Assembly: GCF_030272615.1 (NCBI RefSeq)
Contig: NC_081413.1
Coordinates: forward strand, 159,958,849 to 160,022,848
Direction of reading: 5' to 3'
DNA length: 64,000 nucleotides
Origin: Cryptomeria japonica
Lineage: Eukaryota; Streptophyta; Pinopsida; Cupressales; Cupressaceae
Shown one piece after another: positions 12,701 to 23,981 of this stretch (positions are counted from its first letter, which is position 1; each line of letters starts with the position of its first letter). A program made the translations under genes and the position numbers. The notes below the pieces were generated by a model. That model was not told the origin of the DNA. It was given only the letters and a program-made list of their open reading frames with translations, and did not search any database.

Positions 12701-13763
12701 ACAGTTATGGAATTAGTTTCAACAAATATCAGATATCTTGAGAGAAGGTTCCATAGGAAGAAAAGGAGATATTCTTGCAGTTATGGAAAAAGGACACTTG
12801 GCATGTTCTGATGGATTTTGATTTTTTTTCTTTCTCCTTCTTATTCCCAATTCTTCTCAATTGTAAGGGTTCTCAAATTTTTTTGGAATTTTTTTCCAAG
12901 GGAGAAATCCGAAATTGCAGGTTCCAGTTTTATGCATTTTGATTTTCTTGGTTGTAATGGTTGATGTTCCTATTATGTTATCATGGAGTAGATATATTTT
13001 GCAGGTTGTATCTTAGTTTTAGGTCATATATATGTAAGGCATATATTCAGTGTAGTAGATTGTCTTCAGACATTTCTTCAAATTCAATAAATTCAGTCTT
13101 CAAGGAAGTTTGGGTTTATCTTCTCAAAGTGAGAGTGTAATTCCTGTTCTTAAGCATCCTTTATAGAAGGGATTTAAATTCTATGAGCAGAAATTCGGGA
13201 TTTGGGCTAATGTTTGGATTATGTATGATCTTTTGATGAATTTAGAATGTGTTAATGTTAGGCATTAATACAAGGAAATATTTTCAATAAATTTGATATG
13301 CAGTTTGGATTTCATCTGTAGTTATTTGTATTGACTCTATGCCTAGGATGAGGCACTAATCTATTATAGCTAGAGGTCATTTGCATCATTTTAAAAATTA
13401 AATCAGAATTTAATATCTTTTCTTTATGGTTTGTGGTAATGTCCCACCTATCTCAAGCTCCAATGTAGTTTAGAGTCAATGTGAATGTAGCTAGTTTGCA
13501 GTACTTTCCTTATTGTTGAGCTATGTTTGAGATTTCTTCTTTAATGGTGATGTTGTGTGTGAGTTTAGACTGTATTCGAAGTGCGTCATAGGAAAACCCA
13601 CCTAGGCCTTACAAAGCCTGAAGAGAAGAAGGATTACATATCCTTGTTAAGTTGGTCCAGTCAGTCCTTTGAAATCATAGTTGAGGTTGGCTACCTTTCA
13701 AAATTTGGTTGTAGATTATACTAGTTGTTGATTTTGTTGTTTAGCATAAAAAAAGGGCCAACA
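9792..13763 (+). repeat. LARD-1 3' LTR
   Basis: It is 3,972 bp and aligns with 3448-7366. It starts TATTGGGAC where the 5' LTR has TGTTGGGAC, a G-to-A change in the terminal TG. It ends GGCCAACA, followed by TCTAT. Confidence 0.87.
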
Positions 13764-13768
13764 TCTAT
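13764..13768. other. Target-site duplication of LARD-1, right copy (TCTAT)
   Basis: It is an exact repeat of 3443-3447 and confirms that the LTR-bounded unit inserted as a whole. Confidence 0.88.
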
Positions 13769-13775
13769 ATTGAGG

Positions 13776-13922
13776 GATGATGGAAGAAATGAATAGATAG
13801 GATAAGGGATATGGACTAGAGGGTATGGATAACGTGAAGCAAGATCATAGATATCACTGGATGATGGAAGCAATGAATAGATAGGATAGATGGTATGGAT
13901 AAAGTGAAGCAAGATTGTAGAT
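13776..13922. repeat. Tandem duplication of about 85 bp in outer element
   Basis: GATGATGGAAG(A/C)AATGAATAGATAGGATA begins near 13777 and again near 13861. Each is followed by GGTATGGATAA(C/A)GTGAAGCAAGAT. The flank left of LARD-1 (3396-3442) has similar GGATATGGATAG units, so LARD-1 landed inside this array. Confidence 0.6.
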
Positions 13923-14840
13923 AATGGTGAATTTAGATAGGGTAATGGATATCAGAGGAAGGATAAGGGGAGATATGGTATGAAGAATAGAGTGGATGAA
14001 CTTTGTCCCAAAGCATAGAGGTCTCCATTTTCAAAAAGGCAATATGTAATATTGTGACATACATCTAGCACCACTCCCATAAGTGTTCCTGAACTTTTCA
14101 AAGATAGAGACCCAACCCACACTCAGAACCTCCAGAAAAATCAGCCAAACATATCTAACGACTAAGAAGCAGACTCAAAAGGGAAGAAGAATCCCAAATT
14201 GGACCAAGGTACTTAATCTTTGATTACCCATGTGTGTGCAAGTGGGTTCATTTTGGCTCATATGATCATTGTAATCTTCATAATCCAATGTGGCTAGCTA
14301 CATGAGTTACCCTGACTTCAAAATCATCCTGGATAGAGCCTCATTGCCAACAAGCGTCCATAGCCTGGACAAGGTTATTGCTGTAATATCACAAATATTG
14401 CTCCATCACCAGCCAGACATCCATAGCCCCAATGGAGTTACTCGCATGTTCCCATTTCCAAGCCTTTTGATATTGCATTTTATTGCTTTTTCTTTTCTTT
14501 TCTTGCTCATGCTTTTGAGCTTTTAATATTGCTTTTTGCTCTTGTTATTTTGCTTGCAGTTTCTTGTAAGTGATGAAACTTACGTGGGTTTGATAATTAC
14601 AGTGGCGCTGAAGCAAGATTTTAGATTTTTCACTAGCCCTATCTTTGACTAAGAGATCAAAATGATTTAGAGCAATTGATTAAGTGTATGATATATAGTA
14701 ATCAGAAAGATACCTGCACCAAGATATGATAAGTGGTTCTTTTCTGGATTGAGTGTGCATCCCAATCAAAAGATAATGTTAAAGAGGAACAACCTCGAAT
14801 TTTGAAATGTTTCATAAATAGATATCTAGGAAATGCACTA
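13923..14840. other. Outer-element internal region between the two nested insertions
   Basis: No supported gene is present. A pyrimidine-rich stretch lies near 14480-14560. One short open frame (14290-14526, plus) has no recognisable domain. Confidence 0.4.
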
Positions 14841-14845
14841 AACAT
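14841..14845. other. Target-site duplication of the 4.2-kb gag-only element, left copy (AACAT)
   Basis: AACAT precedes the TGTTGGCTTG start of LTR A. It is repeated exactly at 19048-19052 after the TATCA end of LTR B. Confidence 0.87.
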
Positions 14846-16001
14846 TGTTGGCTTGATGATGATTTTTTTGTAATAGGTTGTTTGATGAAATGTATTGTGT
14901 TTTCATTGATGGAAACCATGTTTTGTTAGTCATCTAAGATTTTTAGTCCAACCGGTAAAGCCTAATCGATAGAGGAAGTAGTTAAACAGTGAATTGGTAA
15001 ATAAGATCAATGCTATGATCAAGCAACTGATATGAAAGATCGGTGAAGAGTTAAGTGTTGCAGTTTGGTATGTATGTTCATGACATTGGTACAAGTCTAT
15101 GGCTAGAACCACATCAACAAATTCAAAATTTGGATCGAGTTATGATGTACTGAGAAGTCAATCAAGAAGAACAGTTAAACAAGTAGAGAATAATTACTTA
15201 GATTGGTAAACCGGTAGACTTAATGTTTTATTTTTGAGTTAAGTTGTTTATGACCGACATGAGTAGAGTGTAATGTGCAAGATTGTCTAGATACATTAAA
15301 CCTAAGAAATTGTTCCAAGGGTTCTTAGCCGACTTAACAAAGTTGTTTATAAAAAGGAGTATATTGTATGATGATGTATTAGACATGAGATCTACAGTAT
15401 GAATTTGATTGTGTAGTGAAAGAAGAAGCTTCGTATTGATGTTTAGTCGGTGTTAGAAGCAAAACTAAAGTGGATCTAATCAGGCATAGAGGTTTTATAT
15501 GCAGATCAGTCAAACTTGTTGTTTCCTAGCAGTTGCAGCAAGATAAAACCCTCTCACAAGGTCACTCCTAACTGGGTGCGGTAGGATCCTCACAGGTCGA
15601 AAGGTTAAATCCCTTAACAGGGTCATGCACATTAACTTATGTTGTTTAAATCCCATAGATGGGTAGCTCCTAACAAGGCTAGTCCTATTAGGCCTTATTG
15701 TAATAGCTCCTAACCGAGCTAAGACACTCTTAATCGGGTGTGCTCCTAACAAAGCAGTTGTAAGACCTTAACTGGTCATATCCCTATTCTATAGATAGTT
15801 GGTCTTGTGGGTACTGATTGCCATCGTGGTTTTTCCCATTTGGGTTTCCACATGAAAAACATTGTGTTATTGGGTGTTAGCTTATGTGGTTATTTTCCTT
15901 GCATGCTTGTTAAGTTTCAAGTTGGTTAAAGTGGTGATCAGATTTATATTGTTTTTGCTTGCACTGATTCCCCTCCCTCTCAGTGCCTTAAAAGTTTATC
16001 A
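14846..16001 (+). repeat. LTR A (5') of the gag-only element
   Basis: It starts TGTTGGCTTGATG and ends AAGTTTATCA, 1,156 bp. Near 15830 it carries the ATTGCCATCGTGGTTTTTCCC-type stretch seen in the other copia LTRs of this window. Internally it has several CTCCTAAC-type short repeats (15565-15770). Confidence 0.85.
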
Positions 16002-16003
16002 AT

Positions 16004-16016
16004 TGGTATCAGAGCC
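16004..16016 (+). other. Primer-binding site (initiator tRNA-Met type)
   Basis: TGGTATCAGAGCC follows LTR A after the two bases AT. This is the standard Ty1/copia PBS complementary to initiator methionine tRNA. Confidence 0.85.
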
Positions 16017-16063
16017 TAATTCCCTTAAGGCTTAACTGCTTGGGAAGGTTCCTCAAGGATATT

Positions 16064-17363
16064 ATGGGGGATATGAGTTATAGGGAGCTTTCTAACTAGC
16101 TTGCAGAATCTGAAGAAGCCCTGGGTGAGTTAAGGGTCAATTATAAAGCTTCATTGGCTAAGAGGAGAGAGTTGGCTGAACAATTGTATGAAATTAGTGA
16201 AAATAATTCATCTAAAGAAGCTAACATTGATGCATTGGCTAATGAGGTGGAAAAGTTGAATGGTGATAAGTCAAATATGAGGAGAGAGATGGAAGCCCTA
16301 ACTATCAGGATGAGTCAAGAGTTGGAAGCCAGGAGGGCTGCTGAAGACAAAATCAGAGAGAAGGATCATGAGATCTCTAAACTGAATTAGGAGATTGGTA
16401 CCTTGCATGCACATCTTCATGAGGAAAAATAAGAAAAAGAATAATTTTAGGCTAATCTAGACATGGTCATGTCTCTTAGAGAAAGTCTTATGAAAAAGAA
16501 TGAAGATCTTACTAAGGAGTTGGCTGATGCTAATGAGATACTGGCTAAATACAACAAGAGATCTACTAGGCTTGACGAGAAGTTCCAATCACAAAGGCAG
16601 AATGGAGATACACATGGCTTGGGATACACTACCTTTGAGCAAGGAGAGCCTTCCAGTACCAAAGACATCATGCATGAAGACAAATATGCACCTAAGACAA
16701 AGAAGAAAACTGGTAAGAAACCCCACAAACTAGTCTGCTTCATTTGTCACATGGTAGGTCATATTGCTAATGTTTGTAGAAGTAGATCCAATGTTGTTAA
16801 TGGTTATAGGTCTAATACTTATGAAGGATATAAGCCTAAAACTTTTGATGGCATTGTTACACTTGCAACAAGTATGGGCATAGAGTTGTTGAGTACAGGT
16901 CTGGAATGAATAATCAGAGACCTTAAATGAATTAGAAACCTAATGGTTAATGACAGAGATCTTTCAATAACCGGATAAACCCTACTTGGCAGAAACCTTA
17001 TGTGAACCAATCTAGTCCTTATGAGATGGAGTATAGATAGAATGTGACTTATTCAATTTGTCACAACTTTGGGCATGTTGCTATGAACTGTTGGAGAAGA
17101 ATTGGTAGAGGAAATGTTGGACCCTAGAGAGCATCTATAATGGCATATTTTCATTGTCACAAACTAGGACACCTTGCAAAGTTTTGCAGAGCAAGAATGA
17201 ACCAACTGGTTAATTAGTCTACTCACCAAAAAGGTAAGAAGAAGGTTGATGTGGAGGAAACCAAAGAAGAGATGAACAAGATCTGGAGAAATAAAAGTGA
17301 GGAGAAACCATCAGAAGATTCTAATTCTTCACCCAGTGTGGAGAACCCCTCACCGATAAACTA
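16064..17363 (+). pseudogene. Decayed gag: coiled coil plus zinc knuckles
   Basis: From ATG 16064 the frame runs to 16909, with nonsense codons near 16094, at 16388-16390 and in 16428-16451. After a frame change it continues to about 17363. The first part is Glu/Lys/Leu-rich coiled coil (about residues 5-150). A CFICHMVGHIANVC knuckle (C-x2-C-x4-H-x4-C) lies near 16735. Two further knuckles near 17050 and 17146 read YSIC...GHVAMNC and YFHC...GHLAKFC; in both the first Cys codon TGT has become TAT. A GLGY motif after QRQ (near 16590-16625) matches GLGF at the same place in LARD-2, so the two gags are related. This protein would form the particle and bind RNA. No core copia gag domain (UBN2-like) is visible. 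Confidence 0.7.
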
Positions 17364-17862
17364 AGATGTGTATAAATCTTAGGGGGAGCTTATTGTCAAA
17401 TCCATTTCGGGACCCCCTATATGGTGCACAGTAAGTTAAATCTACATGTTGTGATGCATTATGTTGTTATGAAGGGATTTTGTGATCAAACCTGTAAGTC
17501 TGATGTGATATGGGAACTGGTAGTGAGTATTAGGGTCGAATGGTGATTAGGGTAAGTTCAATTGTGTATAGCATTTAATACAGTTTGTGAAAGGTAAATA
17601 AAAAAGTTTGTTACAAGTTTATCAATTGGTATCAATTGGTATCAATTGGTAATGCAAATTTTGATATATATTGAATTTATCTTTTCATGTATTTTCTTAC
17701 CTTTGTCATTGCTATCAAAGGGGGAGTAGTATTGGTCAGTTAAAATTTTGTAATAGCATGTAATTGCTAAGGGGGAGTTTTGTATGTATTGAGTCATGAG
17801 TCATAATTTTTGTAATGTGACACTTAGTTGACAAAAAATTTCCTAAGTGTTACCCTCAATGC

Positions 17863-17875
17863 CAAAGGGGGAAAT
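17863..17875 (+). other. Polypurine tract
   Basis: AAAGGGGGAAAT abuts the TG of LTR B. The preceding AATGCC is typical of the copia elements in this window. Confidence 0.75.
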
Positions 17876-19047
17876 TGTTGGCTTGATGATAATTTTGTTG
17901 TAATAGGTTGATTAATGACTTGTATTGTGTTGCCATTGATGGAAACCATGTTTTGTTAGTCATCTAAGTCTTTTAGTCCAACCGGTAAAGCCTAATTGGT
18001 AGAGGAAGCAGTTAAACAATGAATCGGTAAACAAGAACAATGCTATGATCAGGCGACCAGTACGGAAGATTTGTAAAGAGTTAAGTCTTATGGTTTGGTA
18101 TGTATGTGCATGAAATTAGTATGAGTCTATGGATAGAACCACATCAACAGATTCAAAGTTTGGAGTGAGTTATAATGTACTAAGCAGTCAATCAAGAAGA
18201 ACAGTTAAACCGGTAGAGCAAAATTACTTAGATCGGTAAATTGGTAGACTTAATGTTTAATTTTTGAGTTAAGTTATTTTTGGCTGACATAAGTAAAGCA
18301 TAATGTGCAAGATTGTCTAGATACATTGAACCTACGAAATTGTTCCAACAGTTCTTAGCCGACTTAGCCGAGTTGTTTATAAAAAGGAGTATATTGTGTG
18401 ATGATGTATTAGACATGAGATCTATAGTGTGAATTTGATTATGCAGTGAAAGAAGAATCTTTATATTGATGTTTAGTCGATGTTAGAAGTAGAATTGAAA
18501 TGGATCTAATCAGGCACATAGGTTATATATGTAGATTAGTTAAACTTGTTGTTCCCTAGCAGTTGCAGCAAGATAAAATCCTCTCACAAGGTCACTCCTA
18601 ACCAGGTGTGGTAGGATCCTCATAGGTCTGAAGGTTAAATCCCTTAACAGGGTCACACATTAACTTGTGTTGTTTAAATCCCATAGCTGGATAGCTCCTA
18701 ACAGGTCTGGTCCTAACAAGCCTTATTGTAATAGCTCTTAACCAGGCTAAGACACCCTTAACCAGGTGTGCTCCTATTAGAGTAGTTGTAAGACCTTAAC
18801 CGGTCAGATCCCTATTATGTAGATAGTTGATCTTGTGGGTACAGATTCCCACCGTGGTTTTTCCTATTTGGATTTCCACATGAAAAAAATTGTGTTATGT
18901 GGTGCTTGTGTTATTGGGTGTTAGCTTATGTGGTTATTTTCCTTGCATGCTTGTTAAGTTTTAAGTTGGTTAAAGTGGTGATCAGATCTATATTATTTTT
19001 GCTTGCACTGATTCACCACCCCCCGTCAGTGCCTTATAAGTTTATCA
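17876..19047 (+). repeat. LTR B (3') of the gag-only element
   Basis: It starts TGTTGGCTTGATGATAA, ends AGTTTATCA, is 1,172 bp and aligns with LTR A throughout. The sequence after it (AACAT, then GAGATTTGAG) returns to the outer element. Confidence 0.85.
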
Positions 19048-19052
19048 AACAT
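19048..19052. other. Target-site duplication of the gag-only element, right copy (AACAT)
   Basis: It is an exact repeat of 14841-14845. Confidence 0.87.
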
Positions 19053-19116
19053 GAGATTTGAGAATGGGCGAGCATGTGATAAACTGACACAAATACCTAT
19101 TTCACATATGAAGGAT

Positions 19117-20035
19117 TTATTCAAAGGATTGAATGAAAAGGATGGAAGAATGGAAAAGAGGTGTTGGATAATAGATAGGATGTTTGAAGATTTGTGCAAG
19201 GATAGATGGAAATGTCTTCAAGATGAGCATTGGTACACAACTTGAGAGGTGATGAAGTGATGGAGGAAAATTGAATTTTGGGACATAAGGACCCAAAATA
19301 GATAGAGAAAATGATGGAAGAATAGATTTGGAATGTGGGAGATGTTTAGATAGATGGTTAAAGGAATCTTTTGGAACAAAAAGTCTAGATGCCAATTTTG
19401 ATTGTTCTTTGGATTGTAATGCTTTTATGGGCATCCACATTGATTTTGATTTTTCTTGTTTCTTAAAGGATTTTTGTAGCCTTTTGGATATTGGTTTTTT
19501 CTTTTGGATCAGATTTTTCTTTGATTTGACATGTCTTTTAGATTGAACATGTAGATCTTTGGATGCATATGGATATTTAGACATGGATTTTATTCTTGAC
19601 ATCCAAATTTCTTCCAAAAGGAATGAGATTCATGGATGGGTAGGAATGACATGTAGGTATTTTTGATGGGTGGATGTAAGGTCCTAAGATGGATAGAAGG
19701 AAGGAAGGCTTTGACTTTGGAATGAAAGGACCTAAAATGGATTTGGCGGATGATGGGATACCTTGATCTTGACTTGGAATGGGATTATTTGAGTTTTCAC
19801 TTTTCTCTTGATTTTCAATTAGATCAGTGGAGGATATGGAAGGGATATCATACTCTTTCTTAGGAGATGGATGTTGAATGGAACTCTACTCTTGAGATGA
19901 AAGGGGATCATCGTGGATGAAATACCAAAATCTTAGAGAATCATCATAAGATTCTTGACAAGTGGGATCTTGATCGAAAATGGGATTAGATTGGATAGTC
20001 ATGATATATTGATCTTGATTTATGCTAGGACTCAT
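19117..20035 (-). pseudogene. Unrecognised minus-strand ORF of the outer element
   Basis: On the minus strand a frame opens at ATG 20035 (MSPSINQDQ...) and runs to a TAA near 19577, with one TAG on the way. An overlapping frame shifted by one base continues from 19617 to 19117 (166 residues). The two parts probably form one frame of about 300 codons with a frameshift near 19600. The first part is Ser/Asp/Gln-rich and the second Lys/Ser-rich. A SILGP(F/Y)(I/V) motif appears three times, at about 19715, 19680 and 19270. I recognise no gag, protease, RT or integrase motif. It is on the same strand as the element and could be an accessory ORF; the function is unknown. Confidence 0.4.
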
Positions 20036-20440
20036 TTCCTTTGATTAAGTTTCCCTTTTCAAGTGATGAGGTATGGTCATACGAGTGATCAAAGTTGATG
20101 TTTTTGATAGGTTGACTTGATAACAAATACCTTGATTTGGACACCCAAGCTTACTAAGTCAAATGGAGGGTTTGATATTCCCCTATTGATGTGACTAAGT
20201 ATGTCAAATGATATGATAAAGTTCCTTGATATTGGAAACTAGATGGATTTGACTAACTTGGATACCTAGATTAAGTATTTGATATTGATACTTGTTGAAA
20301 TTTGTGTAACTTAGATCACTAGTTGATAATCCTCTGATTTTCTTGGAAGAAACCTTCTCTGAGATAGTTGAATTTGGAAGACCTCCTAAATGGGTATCTG
20401 AATCAGTTGTTGGATTTTGAAGATTTATTCTGGATAAGGC
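20036..20440. other. Outer-element internal DNA without a gene
   Basis: Nothing recognisable was found. There are several TTGAT-type repeats but no long open frame on either strand. Confidence 0.4.
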
Positions 20441-20645
20441 TTTGTCTCAAATGTGCCACTTAAATGCACTACAAAACTTATCAAATGCGCTAAAATATTT
20501 AGTATATGCTTCACTTAAATGATCAAATGTGCCTCAGGATTGATTAAATGTGTTATAGGATGAATCAGATGCACTTGAGAAATGCTCAAATGTACCACAG
20601 GAATACGTAGATGCGCTATTCTGTAGATTCCCTGAATGTGACTTG
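20441..20645. repeat. Degenerate repeat array, about 20-25 bp units (AAATG(T/C)(G/A)CC-type)
   Basis: Units such as CAAATGTGCCACTTAAATGCACTA, CAAATGCGC and CAAATGTACCACAGG follow one another with spacing near 20-25 bp. The same word family forms the larger array at 22125-22445. Confidence 0.55.
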
Positions 20646-20859
20646 TTGAATTTTTCTTGCAAGATGTTTTAGGAACTTTGACAAAATAAACAACAAACAA
20701 ACATGAAGACAATGGTCATTTTGCTCCTAAATCTAAACATTGAGTGTATGTTCTATTGAGGATGTGTTCAAATCCTCGATGTTTTCAATGGTTTATACAC
20801 AAGAAAAAACACACCAAGTAGACTCTTTAATCAAGGGTCATCAATAATACTATAGCCGA

Positions 20860-21330
20860 CATTTGGATACTCCTTCAGCTCAAACAATTGTGTCACCCCC
20901 TAAAGAGTGCCTATTTTTTTGCCTTTGTCTGGAAATAAACTCAAAGAGAATTGGTCCTCAATTGAATCATTATCCTGGGAGATATATGATGAGTTTCTTG
21001 TGGGTGGATTCTTCCCCACCCTTACACTATGACATTATTAATGTCTGAATACTAACTCGATGAAGCTTCTATTTCTAAAGTTCGTAATCAGGCTTCCTAT
21101 TCGGTCTTCAAATGATAAACTCCCTTGGAAGGATTCCCAACCTTTAGAACAAAGGCTTTATGTATCACAAGGAAGGCTAATCGCTGAGCAAAACCATTGG
21201 AGGGGATTTTCATTAGCCTCCACATTTGATTATAGTGGGTTGCAATACTTGGCTAAAAGTCGTTTCCCACTTGGGTCATTCCCTTCTCACCGGCCCCCTC
21301 AAGGCAATTCGGGAAGGCAGACCCTCTAAA
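20860..21330. other. Outer-element segment of distinct composition
   Basis: This block is less AT-rich than its surroundings and lies between the two repeat arrays. Two short plus-strand open frames (20863-21048 and 21060-21329) have no domain I recognise. It may be a conserved untranslated part of the element; I cannot show this. Confidence 0.3.
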
Positions 21331-21609
21331 GGTTTTAATTGCTTGAAAGGAAATAAAACATGAAGGAGTGAGTCTGACTTTTTCATCACCTAATTAAGGG
21401 GAGAGCATATACCTAGCACTCAAGAAAAAGAAAGCAATGATTCTTTTTAGTCCTTTCAAAGCAATTATTTTATAAGTGCTAATTGGAGATGTTATTCCAA
21501 TCAAACATAGTGTTATTTTTACCCACAAAGTAATGATTTTCTAAACTAGGAAAATGAAATCCTAGTCAATGAAAGTAAAGTCGCCAAATGAACAACACTG
21601 ATTTTAACT

Positions 21610-21945
21610 TGAAATCTTTTAAAAAAAAGTAAGATGAGGATTCTTTTTAAACTTCCAAATGGAAGGTGAATTCTTTTTATGCACCAAAGGAGAGTGATGT
21701 TCAATTTTAACCTCTTTGCAAAAATTAGAAAGTTGTGTTGTTCTTTTTAGATCCCAAATATGAAGTGTGAGGTCCTAACTTGCAAAAAAAAATGTGAAAA
21801 ACTTTGTTGTTCTTTTTAAATCTTTGCAAGAGAAGCGAGATTCCTTTTAGAGCCCAAATATGAAGTGTGAGGTTCTTTTTATGCACCAAAAGAAGGTTGT
21901 GTTCTTTTTAACTTATGCACCAAAAGAAGGTTGTGTTATTTTTAA
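21610..21945. repeat. Irregular repeats of TTCTTTTT...TGCACCAAA type
   Basis: The word TTCTTTTTA followed by ATGCACCAAA(A/G)GA recurs near 21676, 21877 and 21902-21935. CCCAAATATGAAGTGTGAGGT occurs twice (about 21751 and 21852). The repeats are degenerate and of uneven period. Confidence 0.55.
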
Positions 21946-22124
21946 ACCAACTTCAAAATAAAGTAAGTAAAAGAAAGAATTGAATCAACTCCTCTAAAAC
22001 CGGCAAAAACACTATCAGACCTGCACCAAAAACTAGTTAGCAACTTGCAACATCCAAGTGGGCTAGACAAGCCTAAAATTTTCCAACTCTTTTAGAATTT
22101 TTTGTCTTTGTTTTATATGCACTA

Positions 22125-22445
22125 GAACAAGGATTAAATGCACTAAAAAAGGTTACAAATGTGCCACATAATACTGTTTAGAGATTACAAATGTGCCACA
22201 TAAAACAGGTTACAAATGTGCATCAAAAAATCCTATATATGCACCAAAAAATCACTTAAATGCTCCACAGAATCACTTAAATGCACCACACAATCAATTA
22301 TGCGCCACTGAATAAGTTAAATGCACCACATAAGCCATTAAATGCACCACAAAATAAGTTAAATGCACCACAGAATGATGTAAATTTGCCAAAATAAGTG
22401 GTGTATGCTTCGAAACATAAGGTAGATGCATCAAAATAAGTGGTG
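22125..22445. repeat. Degenerate tandem array, TTAAATGCACCACA units of about 22 bp
   Basis: At least ten imperfect units of the type (G/C)TTAAATGCACCACA(G/T)AAT or GTTACAAATGTGCCACATAA lie head to tail. They end about 80 bp before the PBS (minus strand), so the array sits in the 5' untranslated part of the element. Confidence 0.65.
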
Positions 22446-22524
22446 TATATGTGCAAAGACATGTTCTCAAAAACCTATGTCTACACTTGCGGAAAAAAAG
22501 TTTAAAATATCAAAAAATGGGATT

Positions 22525-22544
22525 GACCCCCACGATGGGTGCCA
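22525..22544 (-). other. Primer-binding site of outer element
   Basis: The minus strand reads TGGCACCCATCGTGGGG starting four bases inside the LTR edge at 22549. The TGG start and its position fit a PBS and set the minus orientation of the element. Confidence 0.65.
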
Positions 22545-22548
22545 AAAA

Positions 22549-23981
22549 TGTATTCTAAGAAGTGTGGTACCTGCAAGAGAGACACAAACCACTCAAACAC
22601 ACCAATAAAACATTATGTTAGAGGTTAGAATCAAAAAAACAAGTTAGTCAATCAAAAACTCTTAAAATCATCTCATTGTCCTCTATCTCCAAGGATCCCT
22701 TAGATTCAAGGTGGCTCTCAGCTTGGAAGAGCACTTGATCTTTGGGTTACTACTCAAAGAATGAGAGATAGTGTATGATCTAAGATCTAAATGAATGCAA
22801 CTAAGATCCTAGTGGTGATTTTGATATGGATATGAAACTATGATATTGATATGGTGCAAGATGGTGAGATAGATATGAAGCTAAACTAGCATGAAAATGA
22901 TATTAAGATTATATTAGACTAGCATGGAAATGAAGCTAACATGATATGCAAAACATGATAAATCTAGGCTATGATGATACTAAATGATCTAATTACTATT
23001 ATCAAAGAGAGGCTAAAATGCTAAATGTTATGTGACTATAGTGTAGATGTATAAAACTTGGATCTCTGGATTGAAGAAATGGGCTCTATTTATAGAGGAA
23101 TATATCAAATGGATGGGCCAAGATTGAATTGGCTTGAGAAGGGTTAAGATTGAAAGTTATCAATCCATGTGAGATCTTCAACCTAATCTCATGTTGACAA
23201 ATGTCACCATGAGGAGGCTTGAAAGGATGTCAAATAAGCATTGGATGCTTATTAGGCTTTGAGGGTTAACCTTAAGAGGATAAGCCATTGGATAAAGATA
23301 TTATCTAAGGATGAAGGCTATTGTCCAAGAGTTAAACTCTTGTGCAAGGTTGGAAGATGGTCAAAGGGACAACCATGATGGGATAGGGTGATGTCTTGTA
23401 AGAGACATTAAATGGTTTAGAAGACTTTAGGGGCTAATTTGTAAGAGCCTTACAAATTTGGGGAGCTCAACAAGTTAACTTGTTGAAGAGATAAAGTCTT
23501 TAGAAGACTTTCTTCCAAATTTGGAGAAGTGACTTCCCCAAATTTAGGGATGTGACATGATAGGAGGATCAAGCTAGTTAAGAGGGATCTGAGGACTTCT
23601 AGAAGAATGGTTAGGAGGTTAATGGAAAATGTAGGAGAATGCAAGTGAGAGATATTAGGATTTTAATTAAAATAAAAATGTTTTGTTTCGACTAAAATGG
23701 ATGCAACTTGCATTTGTAGGAAAATTCAAGTTGGGGGGAGGTTTGATATATTTATATGCAAGGATGATTTTAAAATGGTGAAAGAGGATTTAATTAAATA
23801 AATAGAATTTATTCAATTAATGGATAGAAAGGGGAATTAATCAAATGTTGTATTTGATTAATGGTTGGTCTAGAAGAAAAGGGATATGTTAAATAAACCT
23901 TAGTTTAGTTAATAGGTGGATAAATGATAATTAAACAAATAAAATTTATTTAATTAAATATGCAATTTCTAGGCGTCTATA
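22549..23981 (-). repeat. 5' LTR of outer gypsy-like element
   Basis: On the plus strand it runs from TGTATTCTAAG to GGCGTCTATA, about 1,433 bp. The last two bases read TA where CA is expected, a single transition. It aligns with 1-1269. Confidence 0.7.

Larger units (their letters stand above)
3448..13763 (+). mobile_element. LARD-1: 10.3-kb large LTR retrotransposon derivative with 3.9-kb LTRs
   Basis: Both LTRs, the PBS and an exact 5-bp target duplication are visible, so this is a complete insertion in the outer element. The internal region is only 2,425 bp and encodes no protease, RT or integrase. It has a single acidic reading frame (8031-9488). The PBS TGGTGACTCTGCTGGGGA and the very long LTRs recall the Tat/Ogre side of Ty3/gypsy; that placement is inference. 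In the first 150 bp the LTRs differ at about 1 base in 20, so the insertion is not recent. Confidence 0.85.
14846..19047 (+). mobile_element. 4.2-kb gag-only copia-type element (TR-GAG-like)
   Basis: Two LTRs of about 1.16 kb flank an 1,874-bp internal region. It has a copia-type PBS (TGGTATCAGAGCC), a polypurine tract and a 5-bp target duplication, so the insertion is structurally complete. The only coding content is a decayed gag; protease, integrase and RT are absent. Elements of this build are known as terminal-repeat gag (TR-GAG) elements. In the first 200 bp the LTRs differ at roughly 1 base in 10, so this is an old insertion. It would have needed enzymes from a related autonomous copia element. 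Confidence 0.85.
1..23981 (-). mobile_element. Outer gypsy-like LTR retrotransposon, non-autonomous, host of two insertions
   Basis: Two direct copies of one sequence lie at 1-1269 and about 22715-23981. On the minus strand a PBS-like site (22525-22544) follows the right copy, and a polypurine tract (1270-1285) precedes the left copy. The right copy is therefore the 5' LTR and the left copy the 3' LTR. After removing the two nested insertions, about 6.7 kb of internal DNA remains (1289-3447, 13769-14845, 19053-22524). I see no reverse transcriptase, integrase or clear gag in it, so it looks non-autonomous. The LTR edge resembling GACGCC and the CAAAGAGGAGC tract before it resemble plant Ty3/gypsy elements; this lineage assignment is inference. 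The left target duplication lies outside the window. Confidence 0.72.

Noticed and set aside
15510-15752. Minus-strand frame in LTR A of the gag-only element
   Set aside because: It lies wholly inside an LTR, on the antisense strand, and is built from the CTCCTAAC-type repeats.
22125-22445. CRISPR-like look of the regular short repeats
   Set aside because: The units are degenerate, there are no unique spacers of constant length, and the setting is a plant retroelement.
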